64,000 nt of DNA from Gemmatimonas sp. (GTDB lineage: Bacteria > Gemmatimonadota > Gemmatimonadetes > Gemmatimonadales > Gemmatimonadaceae): positions 62,001 to 126,000 of the forward strand of contig NZ_JANPLK010000084.1 of the NCBI RefSeq assembly GCF_031426495.1. The letters are read 5' to 3'. The notes under the pieces are model-generated. The model saw nothing but the letters and a program-made list of their open reading frames with translations. It did no database searches and was not told the DNA's origin. The position numbers and the translations under genes are program-made. Below are positions 35,821 through 45,588 of this stretch, one piece after another (position 1 is the stretch's first letter; every line of letters starts with the position of its first letter).

Positions 35821-36473
35821 TGTGTCGATGACTCGCGCCCTCGCAGAATGCTGTCGCTGACCTTCAAGGCGACCGGCTTCGGTGGATACGGCTTGAGTAC
35901 GTCCTGCTTCGGATTCCAGGTCAGCATCTCTTCCATCGTGAGCCACATGTTGTAGCGATCGCCCGACACGAGGTTGGGGATGTCCTGCTCCATGCGGATG
36001 GCATCTTCCGGACAGGCTTCGACGCAGAGGCCGCAGAACACGCAGCGCGAGTAGTCGATCTCGAAGCGGATCGGCGACTTGGGGTGTGCCGGATCGTTGA
36101 TGTCGAAGGCGGACTCGATCTCGATCACCTTCGCGGGGCACACGGTCGCACACATGTTGCACGCGATACACTGCGGCGACCCATCGGGACGCTGCGTGAG
36201 GATATGCTTGCCGCGGTTGGCCGGCGCAAAATCGGCGCGCTTCTCTTCGGGATAGTACGTGGTGATGGCCCCACGACGGCCGGTGATCCATTTACCCATG
36301 TTGCGCAGGAAGATCCCGGTCGTAATGGCCAACCCGCGTAGCACTTCCGGCAGGTATGCCTTCTCCCACCACGTCATGGTGGGCTCGTTCCAATACTGCT
36401 TCCGCTCGTACTTCACGGTGCGCACAACAGGCGTAGCCGGAGGCTTCACGTCGGGCTTGATCGGCGTGGTCAC
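35817..36473 (-). CDS. nuoI: NADH-quinone oxidoreductase subunit I
   Basis: 218 residues from GTG 36473, whose GTGA overlaps the nuoH stop. Ferredoxin-like with two [4Fe-4S] sites: CIACNMCATVCPAKVI and CVFCGLCVEACPEDAIRM. It transfers electrons from the peripheral arm toward cluster N2. Long N-terminal region before KYERKQYW is slightly longer than in E. coli NuoI (180 residues). Confidence 0.95.
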   Translation of the reverse strand: MTTPIKPDVKPPATPVVRTVKYERKQYWNEPTMTWWEKAYLPEVLRGLAITTGIFLRNMGKWITGRRGAITTYYPEEKRADFAPANRGKHILTQRPDGSPQCIACNMCATVCPAKVIEIESAFDINDPAHPKSPIRFEIDYSRCVFCGLCVEACPEDAIRMEQDIPNLVSGDRYNMWLTMEEMLTWNPKQDVLKPYPPKPVALKVSDSILRGRESSTH

Positions 36474-37624
36474 TGGCCACCCCCCATCAGCCACATGGCC
36501 ACGGCGGTTACCACCAGATTCGCCAGCGATAGTGGCAGCAGCATCTTCCACGCGAACGACAGCATCTGGTCGTACCGGAAACGGGGCAGTGACCAGCGGA
36601 TCTGGATCTGGATCACGCACATCAGGAAGACCTTGGCCAGGAAGCCGAGCATCTGCAGCGGCACCACGAATCCATGGCTCAACGCGATCGTATGGCCGCC
36701 GGGAAACAGGAAGCCGGCGTCGCTCATGAAGGGCAGGTTGTAGCCACCGAGAAACAGCGTGACGAACAGCGCACCGACGATCGCGATCTGAATGAACTCG
36801 GCGAACATGAAGAGGCCCATCTTCATGGCGCTGTATTCGGTGTAGTAGCCGGCCACCAGTTCCGACTCCGCCTCCGGCAGGTCGAACGGAATACGCTTGT
36901 TCTCGGCGATCGCCGCCGTGAGAAACAGGAACGCCGCGAAGGGCTGCATGAACACGCCCCACTTAGGCAGCACGCCCAGCATCACGCCCGACTGCTGACG
37001 TACGATGGATCCCAGATCGACCGTGCCGTACACCAGGATCAGCCCCATGATGGTGAGGGCCATGACCAGCTCGTACGAAATCATCTGCGAGCCGGCCCGC
37101 AGTCCGCCCAGGAGTGAGAATTTGTTCTCCGAGCTCCAGCCGGCCAGCATCGTGCCGATGATCGTGAGTCCGCTGAAGGCGAAGACGATCAGGATGCCCG
37201 CGTCGAGCTGCGCGATCTGCAGCGGGTACGTGCGGCCACCGAACCACGAGCCCAGCGACGGAAATAGCTGGGCAGGATCGAGCGTGCCGCCGAACGGGAT
37301 CACGGCAAACACCAGCAGCACCGGCGCGAACACGATGAACGGCGCCAGAAAATACCCCAGCGCGTCGTGCGTCTTCGGCTTGAAATTCTCCTTCAGGAGC
37401 ATCTTCAAGCCGTCGGCCATACCGTGAAAGAGTCCCAGCCACACCAACTTGATATTGGTGAACGGGATCTTGATGTAGGCGCGATTGGCGCCGATCCGGT
37501 CCGACATCACGGCAGCCTGCTTGCGCTCCACCCACGTGAGCAGCCCGCCGAAGCTGAGCAGTACCACAATGGCATACGTGATGAACACCAGCGACACGAC
37601 CAGATCGGGCATGAATACGTTCAT
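36470..37624 (-). CDS. nuoH: NADH-quinone oxidoreductase subunit H
   Basis: 384 residues from ATG 37624, which overlaps the nuoG stop (ATGA). Eight to nine helices with TWVERKQAAVMSDRIGANRAY, ENKRIPFDLPEAESELVAGYYTEYSAMKM (E-channel and quinone-site loop) and RWSLPRFRYDQML. NuoH forms the quinone chamber and links the two arms. Confidence 0.95.
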   Translation of the reverse strand: MNVFMPDLVVSLVFITYAIVVLLSFGGLLTWVERKQAAVMSDRIGANRAYIKIPFTNIKLVWLGLFHGMADGLKMLLKENFKPKTHDALGYFLAPFIVFAPVLLVFAVIPFGGTLDPAQLFPSLGSWFGGRTYPLQIAQLDAGILIVFAFSGLTIIGTMLAGWSSENKFSLLGGLRAGSQMISYELVMALTIMGLILVYGTVDLGSIVRQQSGVMLGVLPKWGVFMQPFAAFLFLTAAIAENKRIPFDLPEAESELVAGYYTEYSAMKMGLFMFAEFIQIAIVGALFVTLFLGGYNLPFMSDAGFLFPGGHTIALSHGFVVPLQMLGFLAKVFLMCVIQIQIRWSLPRFRYDQMLSFAWKMLLPLSLANLVVTAVAMWLMGGGQ

Positions 37625-39102
37625 ACCGGCGTTCCCGCGGCAAGCGCGGTAAATAGCGCTTCGGCGTGCACGATGCTGGGCTTCACCGGGAAGCACGCTT
37701 CGAACGGCGTGACGACGCCTTTAAAGTTCGTGTAGTGGCCGTTGCGTTCGGTCTGCACGCTGATGGGAATGAACACATCGGCGGTGGAGTTGGCGGCATG
37801 CGCGTACGAATCGAGGCGGATCACTTTCGCCCCACTCGGCACCAGCGCGCTGTCGAACCCTTCGCCCCACACCAGCACCACATCGGTGTCGGCCGGCAGC
37901 GCATCACTTACACGCTCGGGGAGCGCTGGATACAGCGCCAGCGCCGCCTTGCGGTTGGGATTCTTGTCGGGCTTGATAAGCAGATGATCTTCGATCACTT
38001 CGCCGGGAAGCGGCAGGTGATCGGCCTTCACGAAGCCCGGCACCGTGGTGCCGAACGCGGCATGGAACGCCGCCAACTCCTCGTTGGAACCCCAGCTCGA
38101 CACGATCGCCACCGGCTTCTTTGCCGCCGCCATCAACTTCGCGGCCGCCGCAATCGCCGCCGAGAGATCCACCGGCGCCCCCCGCTGCAGCGACTGCTCG
38201 GCGCGCGGCCGTTCGAACAGCTGCGCGAGGTCACGGGCCTTGTTGCACACCCACAGGCCGTTCACCTCGGGATTCTCGTGCGGCGTGATGCGATCGATCG
38301 TCGTATTCAGGCGCGGGTCGAGCGCGTTCAGCTTCCACTCGTGCTTGCGGTGCCACACATCGATGCTGCAGCCGCGCTCGCAGCCGGGGCATACCGACTT
38401 CGTGGCCTGCAGGTACCACACGCGCGCATGCGTCATCAGCTCGGTGGAGAGCAGCGCCCCCACCGGGCAGAGGTCGATCACGTTGTCGGAGTAGACGTCG
38501 AGGTTGAAATCGGCGTCTTCGGCCGGCCGGATCAGCGCATGGTCGCCGCGGTTCACGGCGCCCAGCGCCTTCGAGCCCGACACTTCGTTCGTGAAGCGGA
38601 CACAGAGCGTGCACATGATGCACCGCTCGTTGTCCAGCATGATCCGGTCGGACAGCGGGAAGAACTTGGTGGCGTGCGTTTTCGGATCGCGCGACTTCGA
38701 CGCGGCGCCGTTCAATTCGTAGTGATAGTCCTGCAGCAGGCACTCACCCGACTTGTTGCAGACGCCACAATCAACCGGGTGGTTGAGCGTGATGAACTGC
38801 ATCGTGTCCTGGTTGAGCGTCTTGATCTTCTCCGACTTGGTCAGGACCCGCATGCCCGCCGTCACTGGCATGTTGCAGGCGATATCGAACCACGGGTCGC
38901 CCGAGTCCTGCTCGATCTCCACCATGCAGATGCGGCAGTTGCCCGGCACCGACAGCTGCGGATGCCAGCAGAAGTGCGGGATCTCCACACCATTGGCGCG
39001 CGCAGCCTGGATGACGGTCTGCCCGTCGACGGCCTGCATCGGCACGCCATCAATGGCGAAGTCGAGCATCTTCTTGGCGGCCGGCATCACGGCATCACTC
39101 AC
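37621..39102 (-). CDS. nuoG: NADH-quinone oxidoreductase subunit G (short form)
   Basis: 493 residues. N-terminal [2Fe-2S] ferredoxin domain (HFCWHPQLSVPGNCRICMVE) and CGVCNKSGECLLQDYHYE with the His/Cys [4Fe-4S] site. CIMCTLCVRF and VIDLCPVGALL give further clusters. CPGCERGCSIDVW begins the molybdopterin-oxidoreductase-like domain, which is much shorter than in E. coli NuoG (about 900 residues) and lacks cofactor binding. A reduced C-terminal part is common outside gamma-proteobacteria. Start ATG 39102 overlaps the nuoF stop (39099). Confidence 0.93.
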   Translation of the reverse strand: MSDAVMPAAKKMLDFAIDGVPMQAVDGQTVIQAARANGVEIPHFCWHPQLSVPGNCRICMVEIEQDSGDPWFDIACNMPVTAGMRVLTKSEKIKTLNQDTMQFITLNHPVDCGVCNKSGECLLQDYHYELNGAASKSRDPKTHATKFFPLSDRIMLDNERCIMCTLCVRFTNEVSGSKALGAVNRGDHALIRPAEDADFNLDVYSDNVIDLCPVGALLSTELMTHARVWYLQATKSVCPGCERGCSIDVWHRKHEWKLNALDPRLNTTIDRITPHENPEVNGLWVCNKARDLAQLFERPRAEQSLQRGAPVDLSAAIAAAAKLMAAAKKPVAIVSSWGSNEELAAFHAAFGTTVPGFVKADHLPLPGEVIEDHLLIKPDKNPNRKAALALYPALPERVSDALPADTDVVLVWGEGFDSALVPSGAKVIRLDSYAHAANSTADVFIPISVQTERNGHYTNFKGVVTPFEACFPVKPSIVHAEALFTALAAGTPV

Positions 39103-40442
39103 GAGGCAGCTCCGACGAGCGCATTCGCGAACGGAGACGTCGCGAACGGAGACGTCGCGAACGGGTCGTCGACGGTCAGGTTGCCGTCGTACATGGAGCG
39201 TCCGTTCGTGATGTAGTACTCGAACTCTTCACGGTAGTGATCGAGGATAGCCGAACAGGCGTACCCCGCCGAATCACCGAGACTGCAGATGGTGGTACCG
39301 TCGTTCGCCTCGGAGATCTTGTACAGCTGGTCGATGTCCTCGGGGCGTCCACCGCCGGCCACGATACGATTCAGAATGCGCTCCATCCAGCCCATTCCCT
39401 GACGGCACGGTGTGCACTGACCGCACGACTCATGGTGGTAGAAGCGCTGAATGACCGCCGCCAAGCGCACCATGCAGGTGCCTTCGGCGATGGCGATCAT
39501 GCCGCCCGAGCCGACCTGCGAACCCGCCGCTACCGCCGAGTTGTGGTCGAGGGTGACGCCTTCGATTTCGCTGGCGCTGAGCAGCTTGGTGGAGACGCCG
39601 CCGGGGATGATGCACTTGAGCGCCTTCCCGTTCTGCATGCCACCGCAGTCTTCGTAGATGAACTTCGTCCACGAGTAGCCGTACTCGACCTCGTACACGC
39701 CCGGCTTGGCGATATGGCCGGAAATCGAGATCATCTGTGTGCCTGGGCTCTTGGGCGTGCCCACCTTCCTGAATTCCGTAGCCCCAAGGCGGAGGATCAC
39801 CGGCACGTTCGCCAGTGTTTCCACGTTGTTCACGACGGTGGGCTTCTGGTACAGCCCCTTCACCGTGAGACGGGGCGGCCGATTGCGCGGCCAGCCCTTC
39901 TTGCCTTCGAGCGACGCCAGCATGGCCGACGCCTCGCCGCACACATACGAGCCGGCGCCGCGATACAGCACCACGTCGAGCGAGTAGCCGGTGCCGAGAA
40001 TGTTCTCGCCAAGTAGCCCTGCGGCGTACGCCTCTTCGATGGCCTCGGCCATGCGACGATGCGCCAGATCGAACTCGCCGCGGATGTAGATGAACGCGTG
40101 ACGCCCTTCCAGCGCGTACGAGCCGATGATCAGCCCTTCGAGCGCCATGTGCGGCACGCACTCCATGAGCCAGCGGTCCTTGAAGGTGCCCGGCTCGCCT
40201 TCGTCGGCATTCATGCAGACGTAGTGCGGCTCACCGTCACCCAACTTGACCACGCCCCACTTGCGACCGGCCGGAAACGCCGCGCCGCCGTGCCCGAGCA
40301 GGCCCGCGGCCGCGACTTCCTTGGTCACGTCGGTCGGTGTCATGCGCAGCGCCTTCTCCAACGCCTGGTAGCCGAGGCGCGTGCGATACTCGACGAGCGT
40401 GTGCGACGTCTCGGTCACGGGGAAGTTCATGAAGAATTTCAC
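39099..40442 (-). CDS. nuoF: NADH-quinone oxidoreductase subunit F
   Basis: 447 residues from ATG 40442, which overlaps the nuoE stop (ATGA); ATG 40430 is an alternative. NADH/FMN site LLGHGGAAFPAGRKWGVVK and CNADEGEPGTFKDRWLMECVPH. The [4Fe-4S] site ESCGQCTPCRQGMGWM is complete. It oxidises NADH and passes electrons on. The C-terminus has a repeated ATSPF unit from a 15-bp tandem repeat (39126-39165), after the conserved part. Confidence 0.95.
   Translation of the reverse strand: MKFFMNFPVTETSHTLVEYRTRLGYQALEKALRMTPTDVTKEVAAAGLLGHGGAAFPAGRKWGVVKLGDGEPHYVCMNADEGEPGTFKDRWLMECVPHMALEGLIIGSYALEGRHAFIYIRGEFDLAHRRMAEAIEEAYAAGLLGENILGTGYSLDVVLYRGAGSYVCGEASAMLASLEGKKGWPRNRPPRLTVKGLYQKPTVVNNVETLANVPVILRLGATEFRKVGTPKSPGTQMISISGHIAKPGVYEVEYGYSWTKFIYEDCGGMQNGKALKCIIPGGVSTKLLSASEIEGVTLDHNSAVAAGSQVGSGGMIAIAEGTCMVRLAAVIQRFYHHESCGQCTPCRQGMGWMERILNRIVAGGGRPEDIDQLYKISEANDGTTICSLGDSAGYACSAILDHYREEFEYYITNGRSMYDGNLTVDDPFATSPFATSPFANALVGAAS
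39126..39165 (-). repeat. 15-bp tandem repeat in nuoF 3' end
   Basis: The unit CGCGAACGGAGACGT (+ strand) is present at 39126-39140 and 39141-39155, with a partial third copy at 39156-39165. It encodes FATSP repeats at the NuoF C-terminus. Confidence 0.85.
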
Positions 40443-40924
40443 AGCGTCCCCTTCAACTCAGTGAGGAGTGCGTCCACCGAGGCCGGCGTCAGGTTCTCGA
40501 AGTAGGCGTCGCCCACCATCATCATCGGCGCCGTGCCACAGGAGGCCAAGCATTCCACCGTCGTCAGCGTGAACTGTCCATCGGCGGTGGTTTCGCCGGG
40601 CTTGATGCCGAGGCGCCCGCAGAGATGCTTCACCAGTCCTTCGGCACCACGCAATGAGCAGCTCACATTGTGGCAGACCTGGATGTGATGCTTGCCCAGC
40701 GGCACGCGCGTGAACTGCGTGTAGAAAGCCACGACTTCATCGATCTGTGTGCGCGGGACGCCCAGGTATGCGGTGAGGTCGCTGATATCTTCGTCGGCGA
40801 TGTAGCCGCGCTCTTCCTGAATGCGACGCAGCGCGGGAATCGAGAGCGAACCGTCGAAGCCAGCCGGATAGCGGCCCTTCCACTGTTCGAACTCGGGAAT
40901 CAAGCGTTGGACGAGACCGGTCAT
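40439..40924 (-). CDS. nuoE: NADH-quinone oxidoreductase subunit E
   Basis: 161 residues from ATG 40924, whose ATGA overlaps the nuoD stop. The thioredoxin-like [2Fe-2S] protein is identified by VCHNVSCSLRGAE and TVECLASCGTAPMMMV, giving the four Cys ligands. It accompanies NuoF in the NADH dehydrogenase module. Length is close to the usual 160-170. Confidence 0.95.
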   Translation of the reverse strand: MTGLVQRLIPEFEQWKGRYPAGFDGSLSIPALRRIQEERGYIADEDISDLTAYLGVPRTQIDEVVAFYTQFTRVPLGKHHIQVCHNVSCSLRGAEGLVKHLCGRLGIKPGETTADGQFTLTTVECLASCGTAPMMMVGDAYFENLTPASVDALLTELKGTL

Positions 40925-42138
40925 CGATCGCACTCCCCACCGATCATGTTCACGGAGCCGAACGTGGTGACGATGTCGGCGAGCTGATAGCCATCGAGCA
41001 TGCGGTGGACACCACCCATGTGCACGAAACTGGGCGACCGCACGTGCACTTTGTGCGGCGTGCCGCCACCGGTGCTCACGAGGAAGAATCCGAGCTCGCC
41101 GTTGGGCGCTTCGTGCGCCAGGTAGATCTCGCCGGGCGGCACCGACGGGCCTTCCATCACGAGCTTGAAGTGGTTGATCAACGATTCGATCTCGTTGTAC
41201 ACCAGCGCCTTCTCGGGAAACACGCAGCGGCGATCGTCGACATTGATCGGACCGTCGGGCATCATGTCCATCAGCTGGCGGATCATGTACACCGACTCGT
41301 CCATCTCGCGCATGCGCACGTAATACCGATCGTAGTTGTCGCCGTTGATACCCACCGGCACATCGAAATCGAGCTCGGCGTACGCCAGATACGGCGTATC
41401 CTTGCGCAAGTCGCGGGGCACGCCGGTGGAACGCAGAATGACACCGGTAAAACCCCAATGCAGCGCGTCGGCGGTGCTGATCGTTCCCACGTTGCGCAAC
41501 CGATCGATGAAGATGCGATTGCGATCGACCAAGCCGTGTACGCGCGCGATGTACGTTTCGTACTCGGCCAGAATCTCGCGCAGGCGGGTGAACCAACCGT
41601 CAGGCACGTCGTTGGCGAGCCCGCCAATGCGGCCATACGAGTACGTCACGCGCGCGCCGGTAAGCGCGGCGAGATGCTCGTACATGAAGTCGCGCACCGT
41701 GACGAGGTACAGGAACGCCGTCATCGCACCGAGTTCCATGAGACTCGCCGCCACGCACGTGAGGTGGTCGGTGATGCGTGAGTACTCGGAAAGCAGCGTG
41801 CGCAGATACTTGGTGCGCGGCGTGATCTCGATGCCCATCATCTGCTCCACGGCATCACAGTACGCGAAGTCGTTGATCAGAGCCGAGCAGTAGTTCAGAC
41901 GGTCGACGTACGGAATGAGATTGTGCCAGGTGTGATCCTCGCACTCCTTCTCGAAGCCGCGATGCAGGTAGCCGCAGTGCACGTCGGTGCGCAGCACCTT
42001 CTCGCCATCGAGCTCGGCGATGATCTGCACCGTGCCGTGGGTGGCGGGGTGCGACGGGCCGATGTTGACGATGACGGTGTCGTCGCGCTCGTGCGTGGTG
42101 AACGCGGAGCGGACCGGATTCGGGATGCTAGCGGACAA
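40921..42138 (-). CDS. nuoD: NADH-quinone oxidoreductase subunit D
   Basis: 405 residues from TTG 42138, chosen because no ATG or GTG precedes the conserved start (VIVNIGPSHPATHGTVQ) and it overlaps the end of nuoC by 11 bp. SHPATHG forms the quinone-site region with NuoB; GVHRMLDGYQLADIVTTFGSVNMIGGECDR is the typical C-terminus. NuoD is separate from NuoC here, unlike in E. coli. Confidence 0.92.
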   Translation of the reverse strand: MSASIPNPVRSAFTTHERDDTVIVNIGPSHPATHGTVQIIAELDGEKVLRTDVHCGYLHRGFEKECEDHTWHNLIPYVDRLNYCSALINDFAYCDAVEQMMGIEITPRTKYLRTLLSEYSRITDHLTCVAASLMELGAMTAFLYLVTVRDFMYEHLAALTGARVTYSYGRIGGLANDVPDGWFTRLREILAEYETYIARVHGLVDRNRIFIDRLRNVGTISTADALHWGFTGVILRSTGVPRDLRKDTPYLAYAELDFDVPVGINGDNYDRYYVRMREMDESVYMIRQLMDMMPDGPINVDDRRCVFPEKALVYNEIESLINHFKLVMEGPSVPPGEIYLAHEAPNGELGFFLVSTGGGTPHKVHVRSPSFVHMGGVHRMLDGYQLADIVTTFGSVNMIGGECDR

Positions 42139-42628
42139 GGGTACCCTGCGGCGGACGGTAGGGGACCAGCGGCTGCTCCAGCTGCTTGGGGTAGTCCTTA
42201 CGCAGCGGATGTCCCGAAAAGCCTTCGTACAGCAGAATGGGGCGCAGATCGTCGTTGCCGCGGAACACGATGCCGTACATATCGTGGCATTCGCGCTCCA
42301 TGTAGCCGGCCGATCCGAACAACGACTTGAGCGTGTCCACGGTGGGATCGCTCGCACTCACGCGCGTTTTCAGCCGCACGCGCACCTTGTGCGTGGTCGA
42401 GTAGAAATGGTGCACGACTTCGAAACGCAGAGCGTCGTCGGGCCAGTCGATGGCGGTGACGTCGAGAAAGAGGTCGAACGCGAACTGCGACTTCAGGCGC
42501 TCAGCCACCGGGAGCAGCGCCGCCGGGTCGAGCTGCAGCACCAGCACCCCATGCTGCACGCCGTGCGACTCGATACCGGAACTCGGTGCGAACTGCTGCT
42601 CAACGAGATCGAGAAACGGGGTGGTCAC
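42128..42628 (-). CDS. nuoC: NADH-quinone oxidoreductase subunit C
   Basis: 166 residues from GTG 42628, 2 bp after the nuoB stop. Typical segments are FLDVTAIDWPD, RFEVVHHFYST, and ERECHDMYGIVFRGNDDLRPILLYEGFSGHPLRKDYP (ECxDMYG signature). A peripheral-arm structural subunit. The start codon is inferred; no strong ribosome-binding site is seen. Confidence 0.93.
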   Translation of the reverse strand: MTTPFLDLVEQQFAPSSGIESHGVQHGVLVLQLDPAALLPVAERLKSQFAFDLFLDVTAIDWPDDALRFEVVHHFYSTTHKVRVRLKTRVSASDPTVDTLKSLFGSAGYMERECHDMYGIVFRGNDDLRPILLYEGFSGHPLRKDYPKQLEQPLVPYRPPQGTLVR

Positions 42629-42630
42629 GA

Positions 42631-43182
42631 TCAGAACGACTCGTTCACAATGAGATGCTTCCCGTTGGCGATCTTTTCCTGCAGCTGCATGATGCCGTCG
42701 ATCACCATCTCGGGGCGCGGCGGACATCCCGGCACGTAGACATCCACCGGAATGATGCGATCGATGCCTGGGAGTGACGCATAGTTCTGATAGAACCCGC
42801 CCGAGGTTGCGCACACGCCGAACGCCATGACCCACTTCGGCTCGCACATCTGTTCGTACACCTTGAGCAGAATCGGCGCCTGCTTCTGCGTGACGGTGCC
42901 GACCACCATGAGCAGGTCGGCCTGACGGGGCGAGAAACGGGGCAGGGCGGCGCCGAAGCGGTCGGTGTCGTAGGCTGACGCGCTGACGGCCATGAACTCC
43001 ATGGCGCAGCAGGCGGTCACGAACGGGTAGGGGAAGAGCGAGAACTTGCGTGCCCAACCCACCAGTTCGTCCTTGCGGGTCGTGAGATACTCGAACGACG
43101 CGGACTTGGTGTGCGTGGTCGCCGGCGTGGATGCGGCCGGAAAGCCGAAAGCGTCCACGATGGGAAGCGGTTTGCCGTACAT
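42631..43182 (-). CDS. nuoB: NADH-quinone oxidoreductase subunit B
   Basis: 183 residues from ATG 43182, 2 bp after nuoA. Holds cluster N2: PFVTACCAMEFM with adjacent cysteines, FGVCATSGGFYQNY and VYVPGCPPRPEMVIDGIM. The site transfers electrons to quinone. The N-terminal extension before FEYLTTRK is moderately longer than in E. coli. Confidence 0.95.
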   Translation of the reverse strand: MYGKPLPIVDAFGFPAASTPATTHTKSASFEYLTTRKDELVGWARKFSLFPYPFVTACCAMEFMAVSASAYDTDRFGAALPRFSPRQADLLMVVGTVTQKQAPILLKVYEQMCEPKWVMAFGVCATSGGFYQNYASLPGIDRIIPVDVYVPGCPPRPEMVIDGIMQLQEKIANGKHLIVNESF

Positions 43183-43184
43183 GA

Positions 43185-43553
43185 TTACTCCGTCACCGCT
43201 TCCAGAATGCGCGCCTTGTAGACGTACAGCAGGCTGATGACCAGCAGAAAGATGAACAGCGCCAGCGTGAACATCAGGAACCCCGAGAGCGGCTTGGCGC
43301 CCAGTGCCCAGACGAACAGGAACATCGTCTCGAGGTCGAACAGAATAAAAATGATGGCCACCGCGTAGTACTTGATGGGCACCGCCTTCACATTCACGAA
43401 ATCCACTGGCGTCGCACCGCATTCGAAGGGCTCGAACTTGGTGCTCGTCATCGCCGGCTTGGGACCGAGCCACGCGTTCAGCGTGAGCACGAGTCCCAGA
43501 AATCCGACGATCGCCAGCAGATAGAGGATGAAGGTCACATAGGGGCTCATCAT
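43185..43553 (-). CDS. nuoA: NADH-quinone oxidoreductase subunit A
   Basis: 122 residues from ATG 43553 (MMSPYVTFILYLLAIVGFLG; MSP at 43550 also possible). Three-helix membrane subunit with STKFEPFECGATPVDFVNVKAVPIKYYAVAIIFILFDLETMFLFVWA, the NuoA cysteine loop and FDLE motif. It is the first gene of the 14-gene nuo operon. A 64-bp gap to the upstream kinase may hold the nuo promoter, which I did not identify. Confidence 0.95.
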   Translation of the reverse strand: MMSPYVTFILYLLAIVGFLGLVLTLNAWLGPKPAMTSTKFEPFECGATPVDFVNVKAVPIKYYAVAIIFILFDLETMFLFVWALGAKPLSGFLMFTLALFIFLLVISLLYVYKARILEAVTE

Positions 43554-43617
43554 TCTGAAACTAGCGCCTGAGCCCACCTCGCGCCTAGTTCTGCGATCGA
43601 TGGCCCAGTCGGAGCGC

Positions 43618-45504
43618 CTACGGGGTGCCCAGGATCGCCGTGCGCACCGTCGTCAACAACGAATCCGCCGAGAACGGCTTGGCGAGGAAGTGCGTGGCGC
43701 CCTCGCGCAGCGCGGCGTGTCGACGTTCCGTCGTGGCCAGTCCGCTCATCGCCACGATTCGCACGGTTGCATCGATCGCCCGAATTGCCCGGATCGCCGC
43801 GATCCCGTCCATTACCGGCATCATGAGGTCAGTCAGGACCAGCGCGATGTCAGAGCGGTGTGCAGTGAATTGCACCACCCCCTCCGAGCCATTGCTGGCG
43901 GCGAGCACGCGGTAGCCGGCGCGACGGAGCGTGGTTTGCAGAAGACGACGGATCGAGTCCTCGTCGTCGATGACCAGAATGCACTCGTCGGCACCCTGCG
44001 GCATGGTCGCCGCGGGATCGGGCGCCAATGCCGCCGGCGTCGTCGTCGAAGCGGGAAGCGACACCCTGAACGTCGTGCCGATACCCGGCGTGCTCTCGAC
44101 CTGAAAGAATCCGCCGTGGCTGCGTACGATCGCGTGCGAGGTGGAGAGCCCGAGTCCAGACCCCTCGCCGATGCCTTTGGTGGTGAAGAACGGGTCGAAG
44201 ATCTTGTCGAGGTGCTCGGGTGCTATGCCGTGACCCGTGTCGCGCACCTCGATCTGCAGGTACGGGCCGGCGGACAGTTCAGGCTCGGAAATATCGGCGG
44301 CGTGCAGCTCCACGTTGCGCGCCGAGATCGTGATCGTGCCACCCTCCGGCATCGCGTCTTTCGCATTCAGCAGCAGGTTGAGCAACACCTGCTGAATCTG
44401 CGTCGAGTCGCCGACGAACGTCCACAGGTGTTCCGGCAGTGACGTGTGGAGCTCTACGTTGGCTGTGAGGCGATCGCTCACCAGCCGCAACACATCGCGC
44501 AACACGGCCGGCAGGCTGAGAACCACGCGCAGCCCTTCGACCCCCCGCGCATACGACAACACCTGCCGGACCATGTCGGCGCCCCGGCGCGCGCTCGCCT
44601 CAATCGTGTCGAGCACCTCACGCTGTGCGTCGAAGCCCGCCTCCGCCTTGAGCACCTCGATCGACAGCATGATCGGGGCAAGTACGTTGTTCAGGTCGTG
44701 CGCAATCCCGCCCGCCAGCGTGCCGATGCCTTCCATGCGCTGCGCGCGCGCCACACGCGCCTCGAGCTGCCGGCGTTCAGCCTCATGACGCTTCTTCTCC
44801 GTGATATCACGCACTACGCCGATCACCTGGCGCGTATCGACCTGCGGGTGCACGCTCCACGACAACCAGCGATACGACCCGTCCTTGCACCGGTACCGGT
44901 TCTCGATGTCCCGCATCGACTGTCCCGGAAAAATCTTCTTCCGGTCGGCAAAAACTTTGTCCCGGTCGTCGGGGTGCACAAACTCGATCAACGGACGACT
45001 GGTGAGCTCCTCGGCGGTCCATCCCAGGCATCGTGTCCAGGCGGGATTCACGTGGGTGAACCAGCCGTCGTAGTTGGCGATGCTGAGCATGTCGAGCGAC
45101 AGGTCGAAGAACCGATCGCGCTCGTCCAGGGCGCGTTGGCGCGCAGTGACATCCTCGGTCATGCGCACGATGTACGCCGGGGCGCCGTCGTCCCCGCGAA
45201 TCACGGAGAGGTGGACGTCACCCCAGATCTCGCGACCGTCGGCGTGGACGAAACGCGTCGTGACCATGTCGCTGCTCCGCACGCCCGACAGCAGCTCGTG
45301 CAAGGCGCGGGCATCGAGCGTCTGGTCGTCGGCGTGCATCACCGACGTCAGCGCGCGGCCGCAGAGGGCGGTTTCGTCGAAGCCGAGCAGACGGCAAAAT
45401 GCGCCGTTCGTTTGGACGATCTGACCGTCGGCATCGGTGATGACCATGCCGATAGCGACGTCACGGAAGGTCTGCCTCAGCGCGTCGGAACTTGAAACGG
45501 TCAC
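43618..45504 (-). CDS. PAS-PAS hybrid histidine kinase with receiver domain
   Basis: 628 residues, no clear membrane segment, so probably cytoplasmic. Two PAS domains (about 10-125 and 130-250, the second with a PAC signature ENRYRCKDGSYRWLSWSVH) precede a HisKA H-box (MEGIGTLAGGIAHDLNNVLAPIM). HATPase follows with LLNLLLNAKDAMPEGG (N), EVRDTGHGIAPEHLDKIFDPFFTTK (G1/F) and GEGSGLGLS (G2). A C-terminal receiver domain starts at CILVIDDEDSIRRLL with phospho-Asp in VLTDLMMPVMDG. The signal sensed by the PAS domains is unknown; location upstream of nuo suggests a redox link, which is inference. Confidence 0.92.
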   Translation of the reverse strand: MTVSSSDALRQTFRDVAIGMVITDADGQIVQTNGAFCRLLGFDETALCGRALTSVMHADDQTLDARALHELLSGVRSSDMVTTRFVHADGREIWGDVHLSVIRGDDGAPAYIVRMTEDVTARQRALDERDRFFDLSLDMLSIANYDGWFTHVNPAWTRCLGWTAEELTSRPLIEFVHPDDRDKVFADRKKIFPGQSMRDIENRYRCKDGSYRWLSWSVHPQVDTRQVIGVVRDITEKKRHEAERRQLEARVARAQRMEGIGTLAGGIAHDLNNVLAPIMLSIEVLKAEAGFDAQREVLDTIEASARRGADMVRQVLSYARGVEGLRVVLSLPAVLRDVLRLVSDRLTANVELHTSLPEHLWTFVGDSTQIQQVLLNLLLNAKDAMPEGGTITISARNVELHAADISEPELSAGPYLQIEVRDTGHGIAPEHLDKIFDPFFTTKGIGEGSGLGLSTSHAIVRSHGGFFQVESTPGIGTTFRVSLPASTTTPAALAPDPAATMPQGADECILVIDDEDSIRRLLQTTLRRAGYRVLAASNGSEGVVQFTAHRSDIALVLTDLMMPVMDGIAAIRAIRAIDATVRIVAMSGLATTERRHAALREGATHFLAKPFSADSLLTTVRTAILGTP

Positions 45505-45588
45505 GGGTCCGGTATGGTCGGGCTGGGATCTGCGTGGTTGCTCGTCATCGCAACGCTGTGAAGTGTAGACGCTTGTACCGTGCGAAGG

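Noticed and set aside
37666..39216. 516-codon plus-strand ORF opposite nuoG
   Set aside because: Shadow of nuoG, whose Fe-S motifs are clear.
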